DNA of 64,000 nt. Source: an uncultured Clostridia bacterium (GTDB lineage: Bacteria > Bacillota > Clostridia > Christensenellales > UBA1242). The DNA lies in NCBI GenBank assembly GCA_947588355.1, contig CANPYI010000002.1, positions 1 to 64,000 of the forward strand, in the 5' to 3' direction. A program made the translations under genes and the position numbers. Shown here piece by piece: positions 51,182 through 59,860 of this stretch; position 1 is the first letter of the stretch; each line of letters opens with the position of its first letter. The notes beneath the pieces were generated by a model, which saw only the letters and a program-made list of their open reading frames with translations, was not told the origin of the DNA and searched no databases.

Positions 51182-53014
51182 ATGGAAAATAAGGAGATCA
51201 GAAATGTCGCAATTATTGCCCACGTTGACCATGGCAAAACTTCACTTGTCAACGAACTTCTTAAGCAAGGCAATGTTTTTCGCGATAATCAAGTTGTGGA
51301 AGATAGAGTTATGGACAGCAATGCACTTGAGCGTGAGCGTGGCATCACTATTTTGTCCAAAAACACTTCTTGCTTTTACAACGGAGTGAAAATCAATGTT
51401 GTGGACACCCCGGGACACGCCGATTTTGGTGGTGAAGTTGAAAGAGTACTCAAAATGGTTGACGGTGTTTTGCTTGTTGTTGACGCTTTTGAAGGGCCAA
51501 TGCCTCAAACTCGTTTTGTGCTTGAAAAAGCACTTGCACTTGGCTTGAAAGTTGTGGTTGTTGTCAACAAGATTGACAGACCAGATGCACGCGTGAAAGA
51601 AGTTGTTGACGAAGTGCTGGAACTTTTCCTGGAACTTGATGCAGATGAAGAACAACTCAATTCTCCGTTTGTTTTTGCTTCGGCAAGACAAGGAATCGCT
51701 TCCACAGATATGAATGAAAAAGGCACTGACATGAAGCCTTTGTTTGAAACTATTCTTGCACATATTCCTGCGCCAAAGGGTGACGAAAATGGTCCACTCA
51801 AAATGTTGGTGTCTGCTGCCGAGCACAATGAATATGTTGGAAAACTCGCGGTTGGAAAAGTGGAACGTGGAGTGATAAAAGTTGGGCAAAATGTAGTTGT
51901 TTGCAATTATCACGAAGAAAACAAAAAAGTTCGTTCAAAAATTGTCAGCCTGTTTGTCTATGAAGGGCTTAAGCGTGTGCCTGTTGAAAGTGCCAAGGTT
52001 GGCGAAATTGTTTGCGTCGCCGGACTTGAAGATGTTTCTATCGGCGACACGATTTGCGATGAAAACACTGTCGAACCTGTGGAATTTGTCAAAATTGCCG
52101 AACCTAGTGTTGAGATGACTTTTATGGTCAATGACAGCCCGTTTGCAGGTCGTGAAGGAAAATTTGTCACATCAAGACATTTGCGTGACAGATTGTATAA
52201 AGAGGCAGTCAAGGACCTTTCGTTGAGGGTTGAAGATGGGGACACAGCCGAAAAATTTAAAGTTCGCGGACGCGGTGAAATGCACCTTTCAATTTTGATT
52301 GAAAACATGCGTCGTGATGGCTATGAATTTCAAGTCAGCCAACCAAAAGTTTTGATAAAAACCATAAATGGTGTAAAATGCGAGCCAATCGACAGGTTGT
52401 ACCTTGATGTTCCGGAGGACTGCGTTGGTGTTGTCATGAACAAAATGGGCGTCAGAAAGGGGGAACTTCAAGGAATGACCCCTCATGGAAATCGTATGAG
52501 AATGGAGTTTTTGATTCCATCACGTGGACTATTTGGTTTTAAGAGTGAATATCTTACTGACACTCGTGGTGAAGGAATAATAAATTCTGTCTTCTATGAC
52601 TACGAGCCTTACAAAGGGGAGATAAACCGTCGAGATTTTGGCTCACTTATTGCACATGAAGAAGGAAAAGCCATTGTGTATGGCCTTTACAATGCCCAGG
52701 AGCGCGGTGAGTTGTTTATCGGTGCCGGCACAGAGGTTTATGGCGGCATGGTTGTGGGAAGCAATCCAAAGGGCGGAGATATTGTTGTGAATGTTTGCAA
52801 AATGAAACATCTTTCCAACATGCGTGCCAGCGGAAGCGATGATGCTTTGCGTCTTACTCCACCTCGCAACATGAGCCTTGAAGATTGTATTGAATTTTTG
52901 GGTGACGACGAATATTTGGAGGTTACACCAAAATCAATCCGTATTCGCAAAATCATTCTTGACCACAATATGCGTCTTCGTGAGCGTGGAAAAATGCTTA
53001 GAGGTGAAATTTAA
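51182..53014 (+). CDS. typA: Translational GTPase TypA/BipA
   Basis: A 610-residue translational GTPase that helps assemble the 50S subunit, mostly under stress and in the cold. The G1 loop AHVDHGKT is at residues 13-20, followed by [21 protein letters not shown] (G3) and NKIDRPDAR (G4). The C-terminal part has the BipA-specific [23 protein letters not shown] block ([17 protein letters not shown]). I chose the ATG before [10 protein letters not shown], behind AAAGGA; an earlier in-frame start lies in the promoter-proximal leader. It is a single gene, with its own promoter and terminator. Confidence 0.96.
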   Translation: MENKEIRNVAIIAHVDHGKTSLVNELLKQGNVFRDNQVVEDRVMDSNALERERGITILSKNTSCFYNGVKINVVDTPGHADFGGEVERVLKMVDGVLLVVDAFEGPMPQTRFVLEKALALGLKVVVVVNKIDRPDARVKEVVDEVLELFLELDADEEQLNSPFVFASARQGIASTDMNEKGTDMKPLFETILAHIPAPKGDENGPLKMLVSAAEHNEYVGKLAVGKVERGVIKVGQNVVVCNYHEENKKVRSKIVSLFVYEGLKRVPVESAKVGEIVCVAGLEDVSIGDTICDENTVEPVEFVKIAEPSVEMTFMVNDSPFAGREGKFVTSRHLRDRLYKEAVKDLSLRVEDGDTAEKFKVRGRGEMHLSILIENMRRDGYEFQVSQPKVLIKTINGVKCEPIDRLYLDVPEDCVGVVMNKMGVRKGELQGMTPHGNRMRMEFLIPSRGLFGFKSEYLTDTRGEGIINSVFYDYEPYKGEINRRDFGSLIAHEEGKAIVYGLYNAQERGELFIGAGTEVYGGMVVGSNPKGGDIVVNVCKMKHLSNMRASGSDDALRLTPPRNMSLEDCIEFLGDDEYLEVTPKSIRIRKIILDHNMRLRERGKMLRGEI

Positions 53015-53046
53015 AATAAAGCCAATCAACAGGCTTTATTTTTTTT
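53015..53046 (+). terminator. Terminator of typA
   Basis: AATAAAGCC and GGCTTTATT pair around eight bases, followed by a T run. Confidence 0.88.
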
Positions 53047-53061
53047 CTTTTTAGGAAAAAT

Positions 53062-53090
53062 TTGACAAAACGGTTGTTTGTTGATATACT
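53062..53090 (+). promoter_or_regulatory. Promoter giving a leaderless mRNA for the small membrane gene
   Basis: TTGACA, 17 bases and TATACT. The ATG begins seven bases after the -10 and there is no ribosome site. Confidence 0.8.
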
Positions 53091-53096
53091 AAGTGC

Positions 53097-53351
53097 ATGA
53101 AAAACACCGAAAAACAAGAATTAAAGAAAAAACTTTCAAGACTTGGTCTTTTTTTGCTGATAGTTTTTTTGCCTGTTCTTGTTGTTTCGATTCTGCTGAC
53201 GTATGTTGCGGGTGTTCCGCAGTGGCTCAACATTCTGGTGCTTGTGCTTATGATGTTTGTGTTGTTTTTCTTTTACACTTGGATTTGCAGCAAACTTGAC
53301 AACAGAAAAGCAGAAAGATTGAAAAAGAAAAAAGACCCGTTTTCAGATTGA
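53097..53351 (+). CDS. Small two-helix membrane protein
   Basis: An 84-residue protein with two membrane helices (about 16-37 and 42-63), a basic N-terminus and a basic C-terminal tail (NRKAERLKKKKDPF), so both ends should be inside. No family is recognised. The predicted transcript starts at the ATG. dnaB follows 30 bases after the stop with its own GGAGG and no separate promoter seen, so this gene may lead the dnaB transcript. Confidence 0.65.
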   Translation: MKNTEKQELKKKLSRLGLFLLIVFLPVLVVSILLTYVAGVPQWLNILVLVLMMFVLFFFYTWICSKLDNRKAERLKKKKDPFSD

Positions 53352-53381
53352 CTACCCTCGTGCGGTTTTTGGAGGTAAAAC

Positions 53382-54761
53382 ATGCCAGATTACAAAATAT
53401 TGCCAAACAGTTTGGAGGCCGAGCAAGCACTTTTGGGTTGCATTTTGCTTGACAACGAAATTCAAAGAGATATTCTGTCCGAAATTCAACCTGACGATTT
53501 TTATTCGGAAGCACATCGCAGTATCTTTGCAAGTATGCAAACAATTTTTATGAAATCCATTCCCGTGGATTTTGTCACTTTGACAAATCAGTTGGAAGTT
53601 GAAAAAAAATTGGAAACAGTGGGCGGAATCGATTATATTTCTTTCTTGACCAACAGCGTGCCATCTGCGGCAAACTTTCAGCACTATTTGGAGATTGTCA
53701 AAGATGCCTCTGCAAGAAGGCACTTGATTTCCACTTCGCAAAAAATAATCAACAACACTTTTGAAAGCACGAATGGTGACGATGCCATGCGCTACGCAGA
53801 AAAAGAGATTTTCAATCTTTCGCAAAAAGATATGAAAACTGATTTGGAAGCGGTCGGAAAGCCCGGTGGTGCGATGACAAATTTGCTTAAAACCATGTCC
53901 GAACTTGCTGAAAATAAAGGAAAATTGCGTGGAATTGCAACAGGCTATAAAGAATTTGATGAAATCACAAACGGTTTGCAAAACAGCGATCTTATTATTT
54001 TGGCGGCACGTCCGGGTGTCGGAAAAACTTCTTTTGCCATGAACGTTGCCGTGCATGCAGCAACCGAACTCAACAAAAAAGTGGCAGTGTTTTCTTTGGA
54101 AATGGCGAGAGAACAACTTATGGCACGTTCACTTTCTTCAGTTTCTAAGGTTGAACTTAAGAAGATTTTGACGGGAGATATTTCAAACGACGAATGGAAG
54201 CGTGTTTGGACAGCGGAGAAGAAATTGTCAAATTCCGGGATTTATATCGATCCAACTGCCGGCATTTCGCCTTTTGAAGTACGCTCAAAATGTCAAAAAC
54301 TGAAATTGACGGAAGGGCTTGACATGGTTGTGATAGATTATTTGACCTTGATGAACCTCAACAGTGCCAACGACAAAAAAGAGAGTTACAGACAGGAAAA
54401 CCGCAACCAAGAAGTCACTCAGATCACAAAAACGTTAAAGCAAATGGCAAAGGAACTTAATGTGCCCGTTTTGTTGCTTGCACAACTCAACCGTGGGCCA
54501 GACTTAAGACCAGACCACAGACCAATTTTGGCCGATCTTCGTGAATCGGGGTCAATCGAGCAAGATGCAGATATTGTTATGTTTTTGTACAATCCGGCAA
54601 AATACAACGACACAAACATTGAAGATGAGCCCGGAACTGTGTATTTGAACATTGCAAAACATCGTAACGGCAGTACGGGTGAAATCAAACTTAAATGGGT
54701 GGGCGAATATACAACATATCTCAATCCAAACGACAAAATAAAAGCGGAAATTACAAATTAA
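53382..54761 (+). CDS. dnaB: Replicative DNA helicase DnaB
   Basis: A 459-residue hexameric helicase that unwinds DNA at the replication fork. The N-terminal domain (LPNSLEAEQALLGCILLD) and the C-terminal RecA-like domain are complete. Walker A ARPGVGKT is at residues 209-216, followed by FSLEMAREQLMAR and the Walker B region MVVIDYLTLMN. The block LLLAQLNRG with DLRESGSIEQDAD is the family's switch region. The ATG follows GGAGG. The next two genes are envelope proteins. No intein or unusual insertion is present. Confidence 0.96.
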   Translation: MPDYKILPNSLEAEQALLGCILLDNEIQRDILSEIQPDDFYSEAHRSIFASMQTIFMKSIPVDFVTLTNQLEVEKKLETVGGIDYISFLTNSVPSAANFQHYLEIVKDASARRHLISTSQKIINNTFESTNGDDAMRYAEKEIFNLSQKDMKTDLEAVGKPGGAMTNLLKTMSELAENKGKLRGIATGYKEFDEITNGLQNSDLIILAARPGVGKTSFAMNVAVHAATELNKKVAVFSLEMAREQLMARSLSSVSKVELKKILTGDISNDEWKRVWTAEKKLSNSGIYIDPTAGISPFEVRSKCQKLKLTEGLDMVVIDYLTLMNLNSANDKKESYRQENRNQEVTQITKTLKQMAKELNVPVLLLAQLNRGPDLRPDHRPILADLRESGSIEQDADIVMFLYNPAKYNDTNIEDEPGTVYLNIAKHRNGSTGEIKLKWVGEYTTYLNPNDKIKAEITN

Positions 54762-54783
54762 AACGCAATAAAAGAGGGGAAAA

Positions 54784-55614
54784 ATGAAAAAGAAGTGGTT
54801 TTTTGTGATATTGGCACTAGTTGTGATTGGTATTGTTTTGGCAATTGTTTTTATCAATTTGTTTAAGCCTCGCGACACAAAAGAGTTGGCTCTTAAAGTG
54901 CATGAAGTGTCACAGAGCGGCTATTTGAATAGTGAAGATGAAAAAAATCAAAAGATAGACCAATATCTAAAACTTTTGAAGGATAATTCAGAATTGTCAG
55001 ATGCAGAAAAAAACACAGTCAACAATTATTTGAGTGCTTATGGCGCTTTTGAAATTGCTATAAAATTTTTTGATAGACATGTTGTTTTTGCACAAGCAAC
55101 AGACACATATCAAAACAAACTTAAAAACACCGAGCGAGAATTTGACAAGGCTCAAAATTGTGTCGACAAACTTGACACTTATTTGAAAAACAACCTAACT
55201 TCCACCGGTGAAAGTCAATATTGGCAATCTTCAACTTGGACGGATTGCCAACAATATATGCAAGAATTTGTGACAAGCACCGCAAATGCTTTTGACAATC
55301 TGGCCGACATATACATGGCATCAATGCCAAAAGTTGAGGGTTTTGGAGTTTGGAACAATGACTTTTCAGATATTGTTATGCTTGGAATGAAAACTTTGAA
55401 TGCTCAAATAAAGGAAAATGCAAAAGAGAATCCATCTTTTGGCTTTTCTCTTTTGACATTTGTGGACAAATATCTTTCGGAAAGCGGTGAAAAACTTATG
55501 TTGAGATATCAAAGCAGTTCAGATGATATAAGAAACATAGTTACTGACATTAAAACAAATGGTGACAAGTCCAATAGTTACGAACAATTTATGTCTGGTC
55601 GACTTTCTTTTTAA
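54784..55614 (+). CDS. Membrane-anchored helical protein, unknown
   Basis: A 276-residue protein with one N-terminal membrane helix (about 5-27) and no lipobox. The remaining 250 residues are helical and polar (for example TDTYQNKLKNTEREFDKAQN), probably an outside domain of coiled-coil type. No family is recognised. A GAGGGG site precedes the ATG. The next gene, a lipoprotein with a similar helical body, starts nine bases after its stop, so the two very likely form a pair at the cell surface. Confidence 0.6.
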   Translation: MKKKWFFVILALVVIGIVLAIVFINLFKPRDTKELALKVHEVSQSGYLNSEDEKNQKIDQYLKLLKDNSELSDAEKNTVNNYLSAYGAFEIAIKFFDRHVVFAQATDTYQNKLKNTEREFDKAQNCVDKLDTYLKNNLTSTGESQYWQSSTWTDCQQYMQEFVTSTANAFDNLADIYMASMPKVEGFGVWNNDFSDIVMLGMKTLNAQIKENAKENPSFGFSLLTFVDKYLSESGEKLMLRYQSSSDDIRNIVTDIKTNGDKSNSYEQFMSGRLSF

Positions 55615-55623
55615 GGAGGATTT

Positions 55624-56724
55624 ATGAAAAAAACATTTTTAGCCTTGATTTTGTGTTGCATATCAATTTTTTCGGTGTTCGGCTTGGCGGGTTGCGGTGA
55701 TGTTTCTCTCAAAACCTTGAATGAAAATTTCAACGCGCTTGATCAAGAATATGCAACCTATGCACAGGTTTTTGAGCAAGAAAGTACAAAAGTTGGGCAA
55801 ATTGACACCAAATACAAAGTAAACTTGGGCAGTGTCATTGAGGGAAAAATTCAACAAAAAGCGGAAGGTTTTACAGAACTTGCCAGTTTGTATGCTTCTG
55901 CGCTTGCAGTTTCCAACAATTATATCGAAAAAAACAGGACATATATAACAGAAAATATCAAAGAAAATGAACTTACAAAATCGGCCCACAAAGCAATAAA
56001 CGCTTTGAACGACAGTTTGAAAAAATTTACTAAAGAAATAAAAAACTTTGTGTTGAAAAGAAATGAATTTGTGGACTATTTTGAGGGCTTTGGTGCAAGC
56101 GTGCCAGACGAAAAAGCGCAAAAAGAAAAACTGCAACGTTTCAAAAGTTCTTATGGCTTGTTTATTGAAAAAAATATAGACTTTTCAACAAAACTTGCTG
56201 AGGCTGTGGAGTCAACAGGCATTTTTAATCTTTTGCAAGAAATTGATTTGAAGCCTTCGGACACGCGAATAGTAAAAGAATTTATTCGCGCCAAAGTTTT
56301 GCCAGTATTCACAAAATTTCAAATAGATGAAATTGCCAACAAATTGAATTGGGACGAAGTGGGCAATTTGGACGGAAAAACAAAAGTTGAAATTTCGGAC
56401 ATATTAAGCAAATTGAGAGTGCAATTTACAAGTTTTGTGAATGATTTTGTTGTCAAGGATACCGGTTACAAACAACTCTCGACAGAAGAAATGAAATCGC
56501 TATTTTCCAAAACTGAGGAATTTTTGTTGCAAACAGATGGTTATTTTAAATCAATTGAACAACTTGAAATAGAAAAACTTGCTCTCACTTACGACAACGA
56601 CATGAACGAATATAAACAAACAAACAAATTGGCGGAAGTTTATTTGCAAAACATCAAAACTTTTGTTAATGAGATTTTGCCTAACTTCCTTAGTGACATA
56701 AAGAGCGATATTTACGAAATTTAA
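55624..56724 (+). CDS. Helical lipoprotein, unknown
   Basis: A 366-residue lipoprotein with lipobox LAGC (C24). The mature part is nearly all helical (LNENFNALDQEYATYAQVFEQ; LNDSLKKFTKEIKNFVLKR) with no catalytic pattern. AAGGAGG lies five bases before the ATG. It follows the anchored helical protein with a nine-base gap and precedes gltX with 18 bases, so the stretch from dnaB to gltX looks like one transcription unit of unrelated functions. Function unknown. Confidence 0.7.
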   Translation: MKKTFLALILCCISIFSVFGLAGCGDVSLKTLNENFNALDQEYATYAQVFEQESTKVGQIDTKYKVNLGSVIEGKIQQKAEGFTELASLYASALAVSNNYIEKNRTYITENIKENELTKSAHKAINALNDSLKKFTKEIKNFVLKRNEFVDYFEGFGASVPDEKAQKEKLQRFKSSYGLFIEKNIDFSTKLAEAVESTGIFNLLQEIDLKPSDTRIVKEFIRAKVLPVFTKFQIDEIANKLNWDEVGNLDGKTKVEISDILSKLRVQFTSFVNDFVVKDTGYKQLSTEEMKSLFSKTEEFLLQTDGYFKSIEQLEIEKLALTYDNDMNEYKQTNKLAEVYLQNIKTFVNEILPNFLSDIKSDIYEI

Positions 56725-56742
56725 ATTTAAATCGGAGTGAAT

Positions 56743-58374
56743 ATGGATTACAAAAAATTGGCAGAATTGTTGTTTCCAAACAACAAACTCACAGTTGAGG
56801 AAATCGAAAAAAAATATCCTAAAAGAAATCTTAAGCAAGGTGCACAAGTCACAAGATTTGCACCTAGTCCAACCGGATATATGCATCTGGGAGGTTTTTT
56901 CCAAGCACTTATTGACTGGAATATTGCCAAACGCTCAAACGGAGTTTTTTATCTTAGGATAGAAGATACAGACAAAAAACGCGAGGTTTCGGGTGCAAGC
57001 GCAATCGTTTTGGATGTTTTGGGAAGCTATGGACTTACACCTGATGAATATGAGATGAAAGGTGGGGTCACTGTTGGCGAGTATGGGCCTTATTATCAAA
57101 GCGAGCGTGCTGAAATTTATCGTGCCTATGCAAAAAAACTCGTGAGCGAAGGAAAGGCTTTCCCTTGCTTTTGTCGAAAAACTGAAGGACTGAATGATGT
57201 CCAAGAAAAGCGCGAGAAAAATTTTGCGGCAGGAAAGATTGAGGAAAAAGACCCTTGCCGAAATTTGACAATAGAGCAGATTGAAGAAAACTTAAAATCG
57301 GGCAAAAAATTTGCAATTCGTTTGAAAAGTGCTGGTGATGGCACAAAAAAAATCAAATTTAAAGATGGGACAAAGGGTGAAATTGAAATTCAACAAAACA
57401 GTGCTGACGCAATTTTGCTTAAGGACGATTTGACACCAACTTACAACTTTGCACATCCAATAGATGACACTCTTATGGGCACAACCGTTGTTGTGAGGGG
57501 TGAAGAATGGCTGCCCTCATATCCGCTTCATGCCGAAATTTTTGAGGCGTTGGGATTCAAGCAGCCAAAATATATCCACACACCTCTTATTTACAAATTG
57601 AATGAAAAAGGCAACAAAAACAAGATTTCAAAACGAAAACATCCCGAAGCGGATATGCGTTTCTTTGACAAAGAAGGATATGACAAAGAAGCAGTGATAG
57701 AATATTTGATAAATCTGATAAATTCCAATTTTGAAATTTGGCGAAAACAAAATCCAACAAGCGATATTATGGAATTTCCGTTTGATGGCTTTAAGATCAC
57801 TGCAAACACGCCAATTTTTGACTTTGTGAAGTTGAATGATATTTCAAAAGAGATTGTTTCTCATTATTCTGCTGAAAAATGCTACGAAAACTTGTTGTTT
57901 TGGGCAAAAAACTATTCACTCGAAAATGTTCAATATCTGAAAAACGAACGTGAGTATGTCACAAAAATACTCAATATAGACCGCGAAAAGCCAAAACCAA
58001 GAAAGGATATATACAAATGGAGCATGTTTTTTGATTTGTACGATTATATGTTTGGTGCACCAAAGAAATTTGAAATTGAAGATTCAGAGCGCAACAATTT
58101 TGAAACTGTGTTGAAAGCCTACAAAAAATATTTGACTCTTTCTTCAAAAGATGCATGGTTTGAAAATGTGAAAAAGATGGCAGGTGAACTTGGATATGCG
58201 ACCGACAATTCTGAATACAAGAAAAATCCTGAAAAATATCTTGGAAATGTTGCCAAGGTTTGCGAATATATTCGCGTGGCAATCACAGGCAGAAAAAATT
58301 CGCCGGATTTGTTTGAAATAATGAATTTACTTGGAGAAAAGGAAGTTTTAAAAAGAATTTCTTTAATTGTTTAA
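56743..58374 (+). CDS. gltX: Glutamyl-tRNA synthetase
   Basis: A 543-residue class I synthetase that charges tRNA with glutamate. The HIGH region is PSPTGYMHLGG (41-51) and the KMSKS loop is KISKR at 294-298. The block RIEDTDKKREV and the active-site RGEEWLPSYPLH are complete. The N-terminal 35 residues before the HIGH region form a short extra helix segment. The C-terminal anticodon part differs from the usual bacterial enzyme and is rich in lysine, so it is a divergent GltX. The ATG was chosen because GGAG lies upstream; a GTG two codons earlier is less likely. Confidence 0.92.
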   Translation: MDYKKLAELLFPNNKLTVEEIEKKYPKRNLKQGAQVTRFAPSPTGYMHLGGFFQALIDWNIAKRSNGVFYLRIEDTDKKREVSGASAIVLDVLGSYGLTPDEYEMKGGVTVGEYGPYYQSERAEIYRAYAKKLVSEGKAFPCFCRKTEGLNDVQEKREKNFAAGKIEEKDPCRNLTIEQIEENLKSGKKFAIRLKSAGDGTKKIKFKDGTKGEIEIQQNSADAILLKDDLTPTYNFAHPIDDTLMGTTVVVRGEEWLPSYPLHAEIFEALGFKQPKYIHTPLIYKLNEKGNKNKISKRKHPEADMRFFDKEGYDKEAVIEYLINLINSNFEIWRKQNPTSDIMEFPFDGFKITANTPIFDFVKLNDISKEIVSHYSAEKCYENLLFWAKNYSLENVQYLKNEREYVTKILNIDREKPKPRKDIYKWSMFFDLYDYMFGAPKKFEIEDSERNNFETVLKAYKKYLTLSSKDAWFENVKKMAGELGYATDNSEYKKNPEKYLGNVAKVCEYIRVAITGRKNSPDLFEIMNLLGEKEVLKRISLIV

Positions 58375-58564
58375 AAATAAAAAATAAATTAAAATTATTT
58401 TTAAAAATATTTTTTGACATATTTTTAGAATAAAAATAAAATAAATTCAAAGAAAATCTACGCTCCGCTAAATTAAAGGCGAAAAAACACTTTAAAAAAA
58501 TATAAAAAACATTTTTTTAATATTTTTTGAAGTTTTTTTAAAATAAAAAATATTGGAGAAAATT
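58375..58564 (+). promoter_or_regulatory. trpS promoter and AT-rich leader
   Basis: TTGACA, 17 bases and TAAAAT lie at 58414-58442. The leader of about 115 bases is very A/T rich and can form a long A/T hairpin around 58494-58530. No T-box specifier loop or TGGN motif is seen, and no gene. Confidence 0.65.
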
Positions 58565-59635
58565 ATGAAAAATTCTCAAAAAATTATTTTGACAGGAGAC
58601 AGGCCAACGGGCAATTTGCATATTGGACATTATGTCGGCTCAATCGCAAACAGACTTGCGTTGCAACAAAAAGGAGATTTTGAAAAGTTTTACATTTTGA
58701 TTGCCGATACGCAAGCGCTTACTGACAATGCTGAAAATGTTGACAAAGTGAAAAACAATGTTATACAGGTTGCAATAGACTATCTTGCCGCTGGCATCGA
58801 CCCTGACAAAGTGGATATTATTCTGCAATCACAAATTCCCGAACTTGCCGAAATGACGATGTATTTTATGAATCTTGTGACAGTTGCACGATTAAACAGA
58901 AACCCAACAGTGAAGGAAGAAATAAAGCAACGAGGGTTCAGTACTTCAATGCCAGCCGGATTTTTGTGCTATCCCGTAAGTCAAGCATCTGACATTTTGG
59001 CTTTTGGAAGCACAGTTGTGCCGGTTGGGGAAGATCAACTTCCGATGTTGGAACAAACTCGAGAGATTGTCCGCAGTTTTCACAACACATACAACTGCGA
59101 TATTTTTCCGATGCCAACCGCACTTTTGCCGGAAAACAAAGCGTGTCACAGACTTGTTGGCATTGATGGAAATGCAAAAATGAGCAAAAGCCTTGGCAAT
59201 TGCATCTATTTGAAGGACGAACCAGATATTGTCAAGCAAAAAATAATGAATGCGTACACAGATCCAACACACGTGAAAGTTTCTGACCCCGGTCATGTGG
59301 AAGGCAATGTGGTTTTTGCCTATCTTGACGCATTTTGCAAAGATGAGCATTTCAAAAAGTTTTTGCCAGAATACACCAATTTGGACGAACTTAAGGCACA
59401 TTACAGTCGCGGTGGACTTGGAGATGTGAAGATAAAGTTGTTTTTAAACAATATTTTGCAAGAACTTTTGACTCCAATCCGCGCAAAACGTGCAGAACTC
59501 GAAAAAGATGTTGACAAAATTTATGAAATGCTTTTAAACAATTCCAAAAAAGCAAGCAAAGTTGCAGGTGAAACTTTGAGGAAAATGAAGCATGCCATGG
59601 GCTTGGATTATGAAAAATTTCTAAAAAATAAATAA
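58565..59635 (+). CDS. trpS: Tryptophanyl-tRNA synthetase
   Basis: A 356-residue class I synthetase for tryptophan. The HIGH motif is LHIGH (H19-I20-G21-H22) and the KMSKS loop is K205-M206-S207-K208-S209. DRPTGNLHIG, the QVSQASDILAF-like block (YPVSQASDILAF) and VPVGEDQLPMLE are all typical of the bacterial enzyme. I chose the ATG seven bases after GGAG; a TTG start four codons earlier would overlap the ribosome site. It is transcribed alone and ends at a clear terminator. Confidence 0.96.
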   Translation: MKNSQKIILTGDRPTGNLHIGHYVGSIANRLALQQKGDFEKFYILIADTQALTDNAENVDKVKNNVIQVAIDYLAAGIDPDKVDIILQSQIPELAEMTMYFMNLVTVARLNRNPTVKEEIKQRGFSTSMPAGFLCYPVSQASDILAFGSTVVPVGEDQLPMLEQTREIVRSFHNTYNCDIFPMPTALLPENKACHRLVGIDGNAKMSKSLGNCIYLKDEPDIVKQKIMNAYTDPTHVKVSDPGHVEGNVVFAYLDAFCKDEHFKKFLPEYTNLDELKAHYSRGGLGDVKIKLFLNNILQELLTPIRAKRAELEKDVDKIYEMLLNNSKKASKVAGETLRKMKHAMGLDYEKFLKNK

Positions 59636-59664
59636 AAAACACGCAAAAAACGCGTGTTTTTTTT
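59636..59664 (+). terminator. Terminator of trpS
   Basis: AAAACACGC and GCGTGTTTT pair around seven bases, followed by a T run. Confidence 0.88.
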
Positions 59665-59782
59665 ATTTTTATAAATTTTATTATGCATGGCACATTTGGT
59701 GTCATTGAAACAAAACAGGTTTTGCAGGGCGATTGTCGGTTAAAAAAAGTTTTTATATATATAATATTTTTATATATTTCGT

Positions 59783-59812
59783 TTGCATTTTTTTGCGGAG
59801 AAATGTTAAAAT
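59783..59812 (+). promoter_or_regulatory. Promoter of the GLUG-repeat surface gene
   Basis: TTGCAT, 18 bases and TAAAAT with an upstream TGT; the ATG is 49 bases on. This is the same -10 form as for the giant lipoprotein. Confidence 0.65.
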
Positions 59813-59860
59813 TTGTCTGTAAGTGACAGAAAATTGTCGAGCATACTGTGGAAAGGTAGT

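Noticed and set aside
58443..58564. A T-box riboswitch in the trpS leader
   Set aside because: The leader is too short and has neither the specifier-loop nor the T-box sequence, only A/T hairpins.
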